64,000 nucleotides of DNA from Owenweeksia sp048267305 (GTDB lineage: Bacteria > Bacteroidota > Bacteroidia > Flavobacteriales > Schleiferiaceae): positions 29,328 to 93,327 of the forward strand of contig JBLWXT010000016.1 of the NCBI GenBank assembly GCA_048267305.1, in the 5' to 3' direction. The notes below the pieces were generated by a model. It was given only the letters and a program-made list of their open reading frames with translations. It had not been told where the DNA came from and did not search any database. A program made the translations under genes and the position numbers. Shown one piece after another: positions 8,296 through 16,082 of this stretch (the first letter of the stretch is position 1; every line of letters starts with the position of its first letter).

Positions 8296-9233
8296 AAACC
8301 CACCCCAAACATAACAATGCTCCATTGCTCAAAAGGCTATGGCTGTATCAGCTTGAGCGGTTTAATATTTTTCAGAACGGGCTCATAATCGCGGCATTTA
8401 CATTTTCCGCAGTTTCCTATTCGCGGCTAAGCCGTGGAGAGCAAAGCTTTATAGCCTGGAAGGATTTTCTTCCCGGCCTGTACATTGTTTACACCACATT
8501 TTTTCTACTTCGCATTTTAGATGAGCATAAGGATGCTCAGAATGACAAGGCTTATCGTGGCTACCTCCCAGTGCCACGTGGTTTGGTTTCCCTAAAGGAA
8601 TTGAAAGTACTGGGATGGATTCTCTTCGCTTCTCAATTAGTGGTGATTGCCCTGTTTCAGATTCCACTTTGGTGGCTGTATGCCATTTGTATTGTCTATC
8701 TCTTATTGATGACGGTGGAATTTTTCATTCCCGAATGGCTCCGCGATAGACCGGTTTGGTACATGGTTAGCCACATGCCGATAATCCCCCTGGTGGATTT
8801 ATACTCCAGCGGGCTGGATTGGAAACTTGGCGAAGCCGGATTTCACAATACCCTTCTTATTTTTCTTGGCGTTTCATTTTTCAACGGAATGGTGCTGGAG
8901 GTAGGTCGTAAAATCAGAATTCCCGAACATGAGGAACCAGGAATATTGACTTTCAGTAAAACCCTAGGCCCAAAGCAGGCTGCCTGGCTTTGGATTTTGC
9001 TTTTGAGTGTAACTTTTGGTTTGGCAATTTGGGCCATACAGGCTGCCGAACTCGGCTGGGTTTCTCAAGGGCTGCTTATATTCTTTTATGCCGCGACAAT
9101 CATTCCTGCACTTCTGTTTATCAAAAAACCAAGGCAAAAGCTGGAGAAGTACATCGAGAACTCCGCAGGACTTTGGACCCTTTTTATGTATTTGATTTTG
9201 GGTGGAATACCAATGTTAATAGCGGCATTATGA
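8292..9233 (+). CDS. UbiA-like prenyltransferase family membrane protein
   Basis: The 313-residue protein has about eight hydrophobic helices. The first Asp-rich motif is DEHKDAQNDKAYRGYLPVPR from residue 77, very close to the family's NDxxDxxxDxxxxR pattern with the usual following Pro-basic pair. A second polar loop, VLEVGRKIRIPEHEEPG (about 203), stands where the second Asp-rich motif should be but carries Glu instead. UbiA enzymes transfer prenyl chains to aromatic or other acceptors in the membrane. The acceptor here is unknown. It overlaps the HMG-CoA reductase gene, and a prenol-kinase-like gene lies 4 kb downstream, consistent with prenyl-lipid or quinone chemistry. Confidence 0.75.
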   Translation: MKTHPKHNNAPLLKRLWLYQLERFNIFQNGLIIAAFTFSAVSYSRLSRGEQSFIAWKDFLPGLYIVYTTFFLLRILDEHKDAQNDKAYRGYLPVPRGLVSLKELKVLGWILFASQLVVIALFQIPLWWLYAICIVYLLLMTVEFFIPEWLRDRPVWYMVSHMPIIPLVDLYSSGLDWKLGEAGFHNTLLIFLGVSFFNGMVLEVGRKIRIPEHEEPGILTFSKTLGPKQAAWLWILLLSVTFGLAIWAIQAAELGWVSQGLLIFFYAATIIPALLFIKKPRQKLEKYIENSAGLWTLFMYLILGGIPMLIAAL

Positions 9234-9392
9234 AAAATAAAGTGGCGAAAAACTACAATAACTACGAGGGAATACGCCTGATTTCTCATGTAGACTTTTT
9301 ACCCCGGAGGGGCGAGTGAGGGAGTCAATATTAACGGTTTTCTATTGACATTGCACCCGGCTGGAGTGCTGGCAGGATTACAGAGGAATATA

Positions 9393-9410
9393 CCTTAGTG
9401 CCTTTGTGGC
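9393..9410 (+). repeat. Dispersed CTTAGTG...CTTTGTG repeat, copy 1
   Basis: CCTTAGTGCCTTTGTGGC is shared with 12029-12054 and 13800-13825. It ends 18 bases before the TTG start of the dikinase-like gene. The surrounding 9234-9428 holds no convincing gene. Confidence 0.75.
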
Positions 9411-9428
9411 CCTTTAAAAGAAGTTGAT

Positions 9429-11930
9429 TTGAAAGAAAAACAAGTTCAAAATATCAACCGCCTTGGCGGAAAAGGTGCTCACCTTACATGGATGAGGGAG
9501 CAAGGCTTCCCTGTGCCGGATTTTATTGTTATCCCGGTTGAGGATGTTAAAGACGAGCTTGATAGGGAATTGAATCAATTTCTTTCCAATCAGGGAGGTA
9601 GTGACTTTGCCGTGCGCTCCTCCGCAACTGTAGAAGATGGCGAGTCAAAATCCTATGCCGGGCAGTTTAAAAGCTTTTTGCACGTAAGTGCGAATGAAGT
9701 ATTGGATAAAATACAGGCGGTTCACGCTTCCGCGGAAAGCGAAGGCATAAAACGCTACCACGGAGAGCAGGCTGTAAAAATGGCTGTAGTTGTTCAAAAG
9801 ATGATTGCCGCAGAGGTGTCGGGAGTAATTTTTGGGATGAACCCCGTGAGCGGAAATCGGGAGGAAACGGTGATTTCGGCAACTTATGGCTTGGGTGAAG
9901 GGCTCGTTTCCGGTGATTTGGATGCTGATACATTCACTTACAACAAAAACGTATGGACCAGCCAAACAGCTGCTAAAACCGAGAAATTGGTTTTTGACGG
10001 ACATCAAGTTAAAAAGCATGAAGTTGACGAAGGGTTAAGGAGGAAAGCCTGTCTTGATGAAAGTCAATTAAACGAGTTACGTGCACTTTCAGATTCGCTT
10101 AAGGAAAAGCTTGGAGCACCCCAGGATATTGAGTTTTGCTACAGAGGGAAAAAACTGTTTCTGCTGCAAACCCGCCCTATTACAGGACATCAAACTCAAA
10201 ACCGAAAAATCTGGGACAACAGTAACATTATTGAATCCTATCCTGGTGTAACCACGCCACTTACTTTTTCCTTTATCCTTAGGATGTACCACGCGGTGTA
10301 TGAACAGCTCACAATTTTAATGGGAGTGCCCGCCAAGAAAGTGGAGCGCAATCAGGAGATTTATGCCAATATGCTGGGGCTACTGCGAGGACGGGTTTAT
10401 TACAACCTCATAAACTGGTATAAGGCGCTGGCCATGGTTCCGGGCTTTCAGCTCAATGCCCGCTTTATGGAAAAGATGATGGGTACCTCAGAGACTTTTG
10501 ATTTGCCCGAAAGTGCAAAGGACACCGCCTGGCAAACCAAAAAGCAGTTTGTGGTGTCCATCGTTAAGCTCATTGCAGCTTATCGCAGATTGCCATCGGA
10601 GACCATAAAATTTCAGGCTCACCTAAATGGAGTTATGGACCGATATGAGTCCATGGAAATGGAGAAGCTTACGGGCTGGGAACTGCTGGAAAAAATTGAG
10701 GATTATCAGGAGGTATTGCTCAAGCAATGGAAGGCGCCTCTGGTGAACGACTTTTTTGCCATGATCTATTTTGGGATGTACCAAAAAAGTATTGAGAAAT
10801 GGTACACGGGCGATTATCAGCATATACACAACGATTTGCTGATTGGAAGCAGCGATATTATTTCAGCCGAACCCATTCGCTTTTTTAGAGAAGTGGATGA
10901 AGCCATCCGCCAACAGCCAAAAGTGGTGGAAATGATGAAAAGGCTTTCTCCACAGCAGGCTTATGAAGAATTGCAAAAAGAGGAGTGGAGCAACATTTGG
11001 AAAATTATTGAGGCCTACTTGCAGCGCTTTGGTGACCGTGCGGTTGGTGAGCTGAAACTGGAGACAGAGACCTTTCGCCAAAATCCTGCATTGTTGGTTC
11101 AACGCATTCAGGAAAACCTAAATCATGAGCCACGTAAAAAGGCAAGTGAGGAACGGTTTGACATTCGGGCGAAAGCCGAAAAGGAGCTTTTTGGAAATGT
11201 GAAAGGACGGCTGAAAAAAAGACTCTTGAAGTATCTTTTGAAAAACACCAGAAGGTTGGTGAGCAACCGCGAGAATCTTCGCTATGAAAGGACGCGCGCC
11301 TTTGGGATGATGCGAAGGCTGGTTTTGTCTATGGGCGAAAAGATGCATAAAACCGGACTTCTGAATCAGACGCGTGATATCTTTTATCTGGAGGAAAATG
11401 AGATTTTCAACTACTTAAAGGGAACGGCCACAACTGTAAGTCTTAAAGAGTTGGTAGATCTGCGTAAAGCAGAGTTTGATGAGTATAAAAATGACGACTT
11501 GCTACCTGAGCGCATTGAGACATTGGGTTGGATTTATCCAGAGTTAAGATCGGCTAAGGCCTCTGTTGGCGATGGAGAACTGAGTGGACTGCCATGCTGC
11601 GCGGGAGTTGTAAGGGCCAAAGTGCGCGTGATCCGCGATCCTGCAGAAGCCGCAGGACTGAATGGCGAAATATTGGTTACTTCGAGCACTGACCCGGGCT
11701 GGATAAGCTTGTTTTATGGCGCTGCCGGAATATTGGTGGAGCGCGGCAGCTTGCTGAGTCATTCGGCCATCGTTTCGCGTGAAATGGGCATCCCATGTAT
11801 TGTATCCGTAAAGGGATTGATGGCTACCTTAAAGGATGGTGATGAGGTGGAAATGAACGGTAGCACGGGGGAGATACACCTCACCCCCCGGCCCCCTCTC
11901 CTAAAGGAAGAGGGGGAGGCGAAATGCTAA
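9429..11930 (+). CDS. Rifampin-phosphotransferase-like PEP-synthase-family dikinase
   Basis: The 833-residue product starts at TTG 9429, which places RLGGKGAHLTWMREQGFPVP (the usual N-terminal pyrophosphokinase start) at residues 10-30. An ATP-grasp-like domain runs to about 250 and ends in LLQTRPIT. A long middle region (about 255-700) follows. A swivelling phosphohistidine domain (about 715-810) comes last, with LSHSAIVSREMGIPCIVS and catalytic His near residue 778. The PEP/pyruvate-binding TIM barrel of true PEP synthase is absent and the order matches rifampin phosphotransferase (ATP domain, substrate domain, His domain). So it likely phosphorylates an organic hydroxyl with ATP giving AMP and phosphate. 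The target is unknown; the neighbours suggest a lipid or prenol. The last residues are encoded by a dispersed repeat. Confidence 0.82.
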   Translation: MKEKQVQNINRLGGKGAHLTWMREQGFPVPDFIVIPVEDVKDELDRELNQFLSNQGGSDFAVRSSATVEDGESKSYAGQFKSFLHVSANEVLDKIQAVHASAESEGIKRYHGEQAVKMAVVVQKMIAAEVSGVIFGMNPVSGNREETVISATYGLGEGLVSGDLDADTFTYNKNVWTSQTAAKTEKLVFDGHQVKKHEVDEGLRRKACLDESQLNELRALSDSLKEKLGAPQDIEFCYRGKKLFLLQTRPITGHQTQNRKIWDNSNIIESYPGVTTPLTFSFILRMYHAVYEQLTILMGVPAKKVERNQEIYANMLGLLRGRVYYNLINWYKALAMVPGFQLNARFMEKMMGTSETFDLPESAKDTAWQTKKQFVVSIVKLIAAYRRLPSETIKFQAHLNGVMDRYESMEMEKLTGWELLEKIEDYQEVLLKQWKAPLVNDFFAMIYFGMYQKSIEKWYTGDYQHIHNDLLIGSSDIISAEPIRFFREVDEAIRQQPKVVEMMKRLSPQQAYEELQKEEWSNIWKIIEAYLQRFGDRAVGELKLETETFRQNPALLVQRIQENLNHEPRKKASEERFDIRAKAEKELFGNVKGRLKKRLLKYLLKNTRRLVSNRENLRYERTRAFGMMRRLVLSMGEKMHKTGLLNQTRDIFYLEENEIFNYLKGTATTVSLKELVDLRKAEFDEYKNDDLLPERIETLGWIYPELRSAKASVGDGELSGLPCCAGVVRAKVRVIRDPAEAAGLNGEILVTSSTDPGWISLFYGAAGILVERGSLLSHSAIVSREMGIPCIVSVKGLMATLKDGDEVEMNGSTGEIHLTPRPPLLKEEGEAKC

Positions 11931-12008
11931 AGTTTTGGGGTTAAACTCACACAGAGTCGCACCCACTCTGTCACCCCTCTCCCGTGGGAGAGGGGCCGGG
12001 GGTGAGGT
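11879..12008. repeat. Inverted pair of GC-rich CCCCGGCCCC-type repeats
   Basis: CTCACCCCCCGGCCCCC at 11880-11896 recurs inverted as GGGGCCGGGGGTGAGG at 11992-12007. The second arm also contains a perfect 10-bp hairpin (11974-11983 with 11986-11995). The left arm is inside the 3' end of the dikinase-like gene; the right arm is intergenic. The pair could terminate transcription or block exonucleases. Confidence 0.75.
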
Positions 12009-12028
12009 ATATGTGCAAAGGGTAAAAA

Positions 12029-12054
12029 CTTTGTGTCTTAGTGCCTTTGTGGCC
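12029..12054 (+). repeat. Dispersed CTTAGTG...CTTTGTG repeat, copy 2
   Basis: CTTTGTGTCTTAGTGCCTTT followed by GTGGCC. It is almost identical to 13800-13825 and ends 34 bases before the ATG of the DUF3419 gene. Confidence 0.8.
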
Positions 12055-12088
12055 AAAAAAATGGAAAGAATTAAAGAACAGAAAAAAA

Positions 12089-13159
12089 ATGGCCGTACTT
12101 AAAGACGCCAATCACGATATACTGCGCTACGCCTGTTGTTGGGAGGATGCCGACCTTATGCTTCAGGGGCTTGGTTCGCTGGCAGGGGGCACCGTTCTGT
12201 CCATAGGTTCTGGTGGCGATAATACTTTTTCCCTGCTTTCGCAAAATCCCGGGAAGGTGGTGTGCCTGGATGTAAACAAGGTTCAGCTGGCTACGGTTCG
12301 GTTAAAAGTGGCGGCTTTTAAAACATTGGCCCATAAAGATTTTCTGGAGTTTTTAGGGTTTACCAAAGGTGAGCCGTTACAACATTGGCCGCTCGTTCAA
12401 AAGGAACTGTCAGCCGAAGATTCACAATTTTGGAAGACCAATTTAAAATGGATTTCAGGGCAATTGGTACGGCAGGGGAAGTTTGAAAAGTACCTGCTGT
12501 TATTTCAGCAAAGAGTGCTGCCATGGATTCATAACCCAAAGAGAGTAAGTGAGCTTTTTGAAGAGAAGTCAGAAAGTGAACAGCAACATTTTTACGACCG
12601 CAAATGGAACAACTGGCGATGGCGGATTTTCACCCGTATTTTCTTTAGTCGTCCGGTAATGGGCCGTGTGGGGCGCGATCCGGAATTTTTGAAACAGGTA
12701 AAGGGCAATGTGGGCGAGAAGATAAAAAAGCGTATCAACAGCCATCTGAAAAGTGCAGCTTGCCAGCAGAATTACTTTCTGAAATTTATGCTACAGGGAG
12801 ATTTTGGTGAAAGCTTGCCACATTATGCCCGGGAAGAGAATTTTGAATTGATAAAGTCCAATCTTCATAAACTTGAGTTTTTTGAAGGACCGTTGGAAGA
12901 TTATCCCCATCAGGGAGAGTTCACCCATCTCAATCTTTCTAATATTTTTGAATACCAATCGGAAGGTGAGTTTACTAAAAATGCTGAATGTGTAGAACGT
13001 TTGATGACGAAAAATGGCAAGGCCGCTTATTGGAATTTGATGGTGCCCAGAGACCTTGCTGATATAAATCCCGATTCTTTTGAACGTATCTCAGCACAAC
13101 AATTAAAACCCGATTTTGGCTTTTTTTATGGAAGTTTTAACCTAAGCCAAAGATTATGA
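12089..13159 (+). CDS. BtaA-like (DUF3419) S-adenosylmethionine aminocarboxypropyl transferase family
   Basis: ATG at 12089 is chosen because the longer frame would start inside a dispersed repeat. The 356-residue product begins ILRYACCWEDADLMLQGL and continues VLSIGSGGDNTFSLL (about residues 35-50) and VVCLDVNKVQLATVRLK. These are the hallmarks of DUF3419, where BtaA transfers the 3-amino-3-carboxypropyl group of SAM to diacylglycerol, the first step to the betaine lipid DGTS. A second conserved block near residue 230 (NYFLKFMLQGDF) and HLNLSNIFEY near 287 also fit. No BtaB methyltransferase is seen, so the product may not be DGTS. It overlaps the kinase-like gene by 4 bases (ATGA). Confidence 0.8.
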   Translation: MAVLKDANHDILRYACCWEDADLMLQGLGSLAGGTVLSIGSGGDNTFSLLSQNPGKVVCLDVNKVQLATVRLKVAAFKTLAHKDFLEFLGFTKGEPLQHWPLVQKELSAEDSQFWKTNLKWISGQLVRQGKFEKYLLLFQQRVLPWIHNPKRVSELFEEKSESEQQHFYDRKWNNWRWRIFTRIFFSRPVMGRVGRDPEFLKQVKGNVGEKIKKRINSHLKSAACQQNYFLKFMLQGDFGESLPHYAREENFELIKSNLHKLEFFEGPLEDYPHQGEFTHLNLSNIFEYQSEGEFTKNAECVERLMTKNGKAAYWNLMVPRDLADINPDSFERISAQQLKPDFGFFYGSFNLSQRL

Positions 13160-13791
13160 TTCAAAATCTACTGATACTTACGGTGCTATTTTCAGCCCTT
13201 ATTGGCGCTGGCGAATTACTGCATCGCTTTTTGGGGTGGAAGCCCGAAAACAGCAGAAAGTTTACCCATGCCTCTGTTGGACTTTTAGCCCTTTCATTTC
13301 CTTTGTTTTTTAATGAATTGCTGCCCGTTGCATTGCTTTGTGGCGCCTTTTTCATTTTGCTTGTTGCGAGTATGAAAATGGGCTTTCTGCCCTCCATTAA
13401 TAATGTGAAGCGGCAAACGGTGGGTAGTGTGATTTTCCCGGTAATAGTGGCCGTTTGCTTTTGGCTATCGCTGATGTGGGACGATCAACTTTACTATTAT
13501 GTGCCCATTCTCATTCTCTCGGTTTGTGATCCTTTGGCCTCCAGTGTAGGCAATTCAAAGGTGGAAGGACGGAAGAGTTTTAGAGGGTCATTGGCGTTTT
13601 TTGCTTCAGCAGCTTTAGTCACAGCTGTACTGATTTTCGTTTTTGAAGAACAAAATTGGGGATTACTTATAAGCACAGCTCTTGCCGTGGCCCTAGCCAC
13701 AACGGTGGCCGAATATCTGGCAAAAAAGGGTTGGGATAATTTGAGCATACCGCTGGTTGCGGTCGTGGTACTGAGGTTTATTTTGGAGTGA
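13156..13791 (+). CDS. Phytol/dolichol/diacylglycerol kinase-like (CTP-type) membrane protein
   Basis: The 211-residue polytopic protein (about six helices) carries motifs of the SEC59/DGK1/VTE5 family: SRKFTHASVGLLAL near residue 33, SVCDPLASSVGNSKVEGRKS near 117-136, and KSFRGSLAFFASA with the Lys-Ser...Gly-Ser pair that helps bind CTP. These enzymes phosphorylate lipid alcohols such as phytol, dolichol or diacylglycerol using CTP. In this operon, overlapping the BtaA-like gene and downstream of a UbiA-like gene, either a prenol or diacylglycerol would be a sensible substrate. A phosphatidate cytidylyltransferase is the less likely alternative. Confidence 0.75.
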   Translation: MIQNLLILTVLFSALIGAGELLHRFLGWKPENSRKFTHASVGLLALSFPLFFNELLPVALLCGAFFILLVASMKMGFLPSINNVKRQTVGSVIFPVIVAVCFWLSLMWDDQLYYYVPILILSVCDPLASSVGNSKVEGRKSFRGSLAFFASAALVTAVLIFVFEEQNWGLLISTALAVALATTVAEYLAKKGWDNLSIPLVAVVVLRFILE

Positions 13792-13799
13792 GTAAAATG

Positions 13800-13825
13800 C
13801 TTCGTGTCTTAGTGCCTTTGTGGCC
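13800..13825 (+). repeat. Dispersed CTTAGTG...CTTTGTG repeat, copy 3
   Basis: CTTCGTGTCTTAGTGCCTTT followed by GTGGCC; differs from copy 2 at one position and ends 31 bases before the GNAT-like gene. Confidence 0.8.
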
Positions 13826-13856
13826 TATATAAAGTAGAAAGGAAAATCAGTAAAAA

Positions 13857-14825
13857 ATGAAAGTAATAGAGTGTTTGCCAACAGGTAAAGCCTTTCAATC
13901 TATTAAGGAAAGATTGTACACGGATGTGCCCTGGAGTTCAGTTTCTGATCCTGTTGCAGAAAATCTGGCGAGCTGTTTTGTGGTGTTGGAAGGAGAAACT
14001 ACTATTTGTCGCGCAGCCCTCTTTACAGGAGATGGAATCCGAATTAACAACAAGAAATACGCGATAGTTGGGAGTTTTGAATCGGATGAAGATCAACAGG
14101 CTGTTCGCTTAATGATGGAGGCCATTTCCGCGAAAGCGAAACAACTGGGCTTTGATGGACTGATAGGCCCGATGAATGGTTCTACCTGGTACTCGTATCG
14201 CTTTAATGCGGAGAAGTACCAGCCCTTTTTTACAGAGGTTTACCACCCGGAATATTACCCAAAACTGTGGGAAACTGTGGGCTTTGAGAAGTTTGCAGGC
14301 TATTTTTCTTCCATTGCTGAGAATATGCAAGCGATGCCCGCACCGAGCTGGAAAGTACCGGAAGGAATTACCTTAAGGACACTTAGGATGAATGAGTATG
14401 AAGAGGAGTTGGTGAATATTCACAGGTTTTGCACTGAGGCTTTTGCCAGAAACTTTCTCTATAGCCCGATTTCATTAGCGGAGTTTTTAAAACTGTATTT
14501 ACCTTTAAAATCGGTTCTCGATCCTGAATTTGTTTTTATTGCTGAAGAAAATGGCGAAATGGTTTGCCTGATGCTGAATGTGCCGGATCATTACTCAAAA
14601 ACGGAGAAGAGGCTGATCACTAAAACCATTGCCCGTAAGTCGGGTAAAAAGTATGCAGGGCTGGGGCATCAGGTATCCTACATGCTTTTTGAAAAGGCCA
14701 AAGCCCACGGTTATCATACCTTAATTTATGCTTTTGTGCTGGATGAGGGTATGGCACGGCAGCTTTCTAAAGACTTTTTTGGGGAGGTTTTCAGGGAGTA
14801 TAATTTGTATAGGATTATTTTTTAA
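13857..14825 (+). CDS. GNAT-fold acetyltransferase-like protein
   Basis: The 322-residue protein resembles the large two-lobed GNAT-like family of Bacteroidota with the conserved block LIGPMNGSTWYSYRF near residues 101-115. N-terminal lobe strands (CFVVLEGETTICRAALFTG) and a C-terminal lobe (VFIAEENGEMVCLMLNVPD, then LGHQVSYMLFEKAKAHGY and a tail resembling the GNAT beta-alpha end) are both visible. It would use an acyl-CoA or acyl-ACP donor, but no substrate can be assigned. It follows a dispersed repeat, which may mark a separate transcription unit from the kinase-like gene. Confidence 0.65.
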   Translation: MKVIECLPTGKAFQSIKERLYTDVPWSSVSDPVAENLASCFVVLEGETTICRAALFTGDGIRINNKKYAIVGSFESDEDQQAVRLMMEAISAKAKQLGFDGLIGPMNGSTWYSYRFNAEKYQPFFTEVYHPEYYPKLWETVGFEKFAGYFSSIAENMQAMPAPSWKVPEGITLRTLRMNEYEEELVNIHRFCTEAFARNFLYSPISLAEFLKLYLPLKSVLDPEFVFIAEENGEMVCLMLNVPDHYSKTEKRLITKTIARKSGKKYAGLGHQVSYMLFEKAKAHGYHTLIYAFVLDEGMARQLSKDFFGEVFREYNLYRIIF

Positions 14826-14835
14826 TAAAACTTCT

Positions 14836-15501
14836 ATGAGTCCTGAGTTAAAAGAAGAAATATTGGAACAGGTAAAGCTCGATGTGCAAATTGGATTTGA
14901 GCAAGAGGAAGAACTTTTTGAGAGTATTGTCGAGATATTCTGTGATGAAGAAAGTTTAGATGCCTCATGGCTTAGAACAGAAATTTCAAACAGACTTTCG
15001 CACCACTTAAAGCAGGCCGAATCATGGCAGAGGCCAACAGATTTCGAGAGACTTTCAAATGTTTTTGACCAGCTAAATTTAGAGGGAATCGTGAGCCTTC
15101 ATAAAGCAGGCTTTACCAGGCAGGATGCCGAAGGAGATTGTACCGAAATTATGGATAAGTTAAGGTCATTAGGAATAAGCGTTAAGGGTTATTGCTATTA
15201 TCATGCTCAAGATGTTGAGCGGTTAATTGATGGACAAGAGGGTCTTATGTTGGGGTATGATGGATTTGAGCAAAATGATGATTTAGCCATGCAGGTAGCA
15301 AGGAGAATAGTAGAGGAGCTGAGAAAAAATCAGTTTGATGTAAAGTGGTCAGGGTCTTTAGATTCAAGAATAGAAATAGTGTTGTTTGATTGGAAAAAGA
15401 CACCAAATAGCGATGCAAGTTATTCTAAAAGTTTTGAGCTACTGCAAAGCTCAGGTGCTAAGGGTAAGGTGGGTAAAAAGCCATTTTGGAAATTTTGGTA
15501 A
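14836..15501 (+). CDS. DUF6891-type hypothetical protein
   Basis: ATG at 14836, 10 bases after the previous stop, gives 221 residues. The segment SWQRPTDFERLSNVFDQLN, then GIVSLHKAGFTRQDAEGDC and GYCYYHAQDVERLI, matches the pattern of the DUF6891 family (function unknown). In many relatives the middle part has a cysteine pair; here only the single Cys of GDC is seen there. It ends with basic residues KKPFWKFW. No signal peptide or transmembrane helix. The role in the surrounding lipid cluster is unknown; it may be a passenger. Confidence 0.6.
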   Translation: MSPELKEEILEQVKLDVQIGFEQEEELFESIVEIFCDEESLDASWLRTEISNRLSHHLKQAESWQRPTDFERLSNVFDQLNLEGIVSLHKAGFTRQDAEGDCTEIMDKLRSLGISVKGYCYYHAQDVERLIDGQEGLMLGYDGFEQNDDLAMQVARRIVEELRKNQFDVKWSGSLDSRIEIVLFDWKKTPNSDASYSKSFELLQSSGAKGKVGKKPFWKFW

Positions 15502-15524
15502 TACATAGAGTTTATATCTAATTC

Positions 15525-16082
15525 ATGAAAAAACTACTGCTAATCATCTTGATTCTATTTGCTGCCTCAGCGGCTCTGGTTTACTTCAGTCCTTATAAAA
15601 GCCAGTCCAACCGAGGGTATGCCATTATTAAATCCATGGATATTGACGCTTCGCAGGAACAACTTTATAACTATCTGGGGAAGTCAGATAATGCTGCTAA
15701 ATGGTCGGCCTACGTATCGCATATTGAAACCCTTAATAAAGAAGAATTTGCAGATGGTGAGAAGGGCTCAATAAGGAGGTGTTATCAAAAAGATGATGAA
15801 ATGAATACCTGGGATGAGCAGATTGAACTTGCCTATCCGTATTCCTACAGGCGCTTGTCTATTTATAACCTCAAAGGTTTTCCTATAGAATCGGAGGCGC
15901 TATTAACTGAGCAACTGTATGAAGGAATTGATAGCTCCAGCACAACACTTTCGCTTACGTTGTACCTCGACCCTGAAAAAAGCGATTGGACGGATCACCT
16001 AAAAATGTTTATCGCTTCCTATAAAGTGGGGACTATATTTGAGGAAAATTTGGAGAATATTAAAAGGATTAACGAAGAATGA
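15525..16082 (+). CDS. Membrane-anchored SRPBCC (START-like) protein
   Basis: The 185-residue product begins with an N-terminal hydrophobic segment (MKKLLLIILILFAASAALVY) that looks like an uncleaved anchor or signal. The remainder fits a small ligand-binding SRPBCC fold: SMDIDASQEQLYNYLGKSDN and AAKWSAYVSHIE near residues 37-68, a central antiparallel sheet, and a long C-terminal helix ending in a basic/acidic tail. Such domains bind hydrophobic ligands or act as lipid-transfer or cyclase modules. It overlaps the acyl-ligase gene by 4 bases (ATGA), suggesting a linked role. Confidence 0.65.
   Translation: MKKLLLIILILFAASAALVYFSPYKSQSNRGYAIIKSMDIDASQEQLYNYLGKSDNAAKWSAYVSHIETLNKEEFADGEKGSIRRCYQKDDEMNTWDEQIELAYPYSYRRLSIYNLKGFPIESEALLTEQLYEGIDSSSTTLSLTLYLDPEKSDWTDHLKMFIASYKVGTIFEENLENIKRINEE

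Noticed and set aside
9231..9319. 29-codon ORF whose ATG overlaps the UbiA-like stop
   Set aside because: The overlap looks like coupling, but the peptide is short, has no recognisable pattern and ends in repeat-like DNA, so chance is more likely.
12041..12088. Upstream GTG start for the DUF3419 gene
   Set aside because: The extra 16 codons would be encoded by a dispersed repeat and are absent from the normal family start; ATG 12089 fits better.
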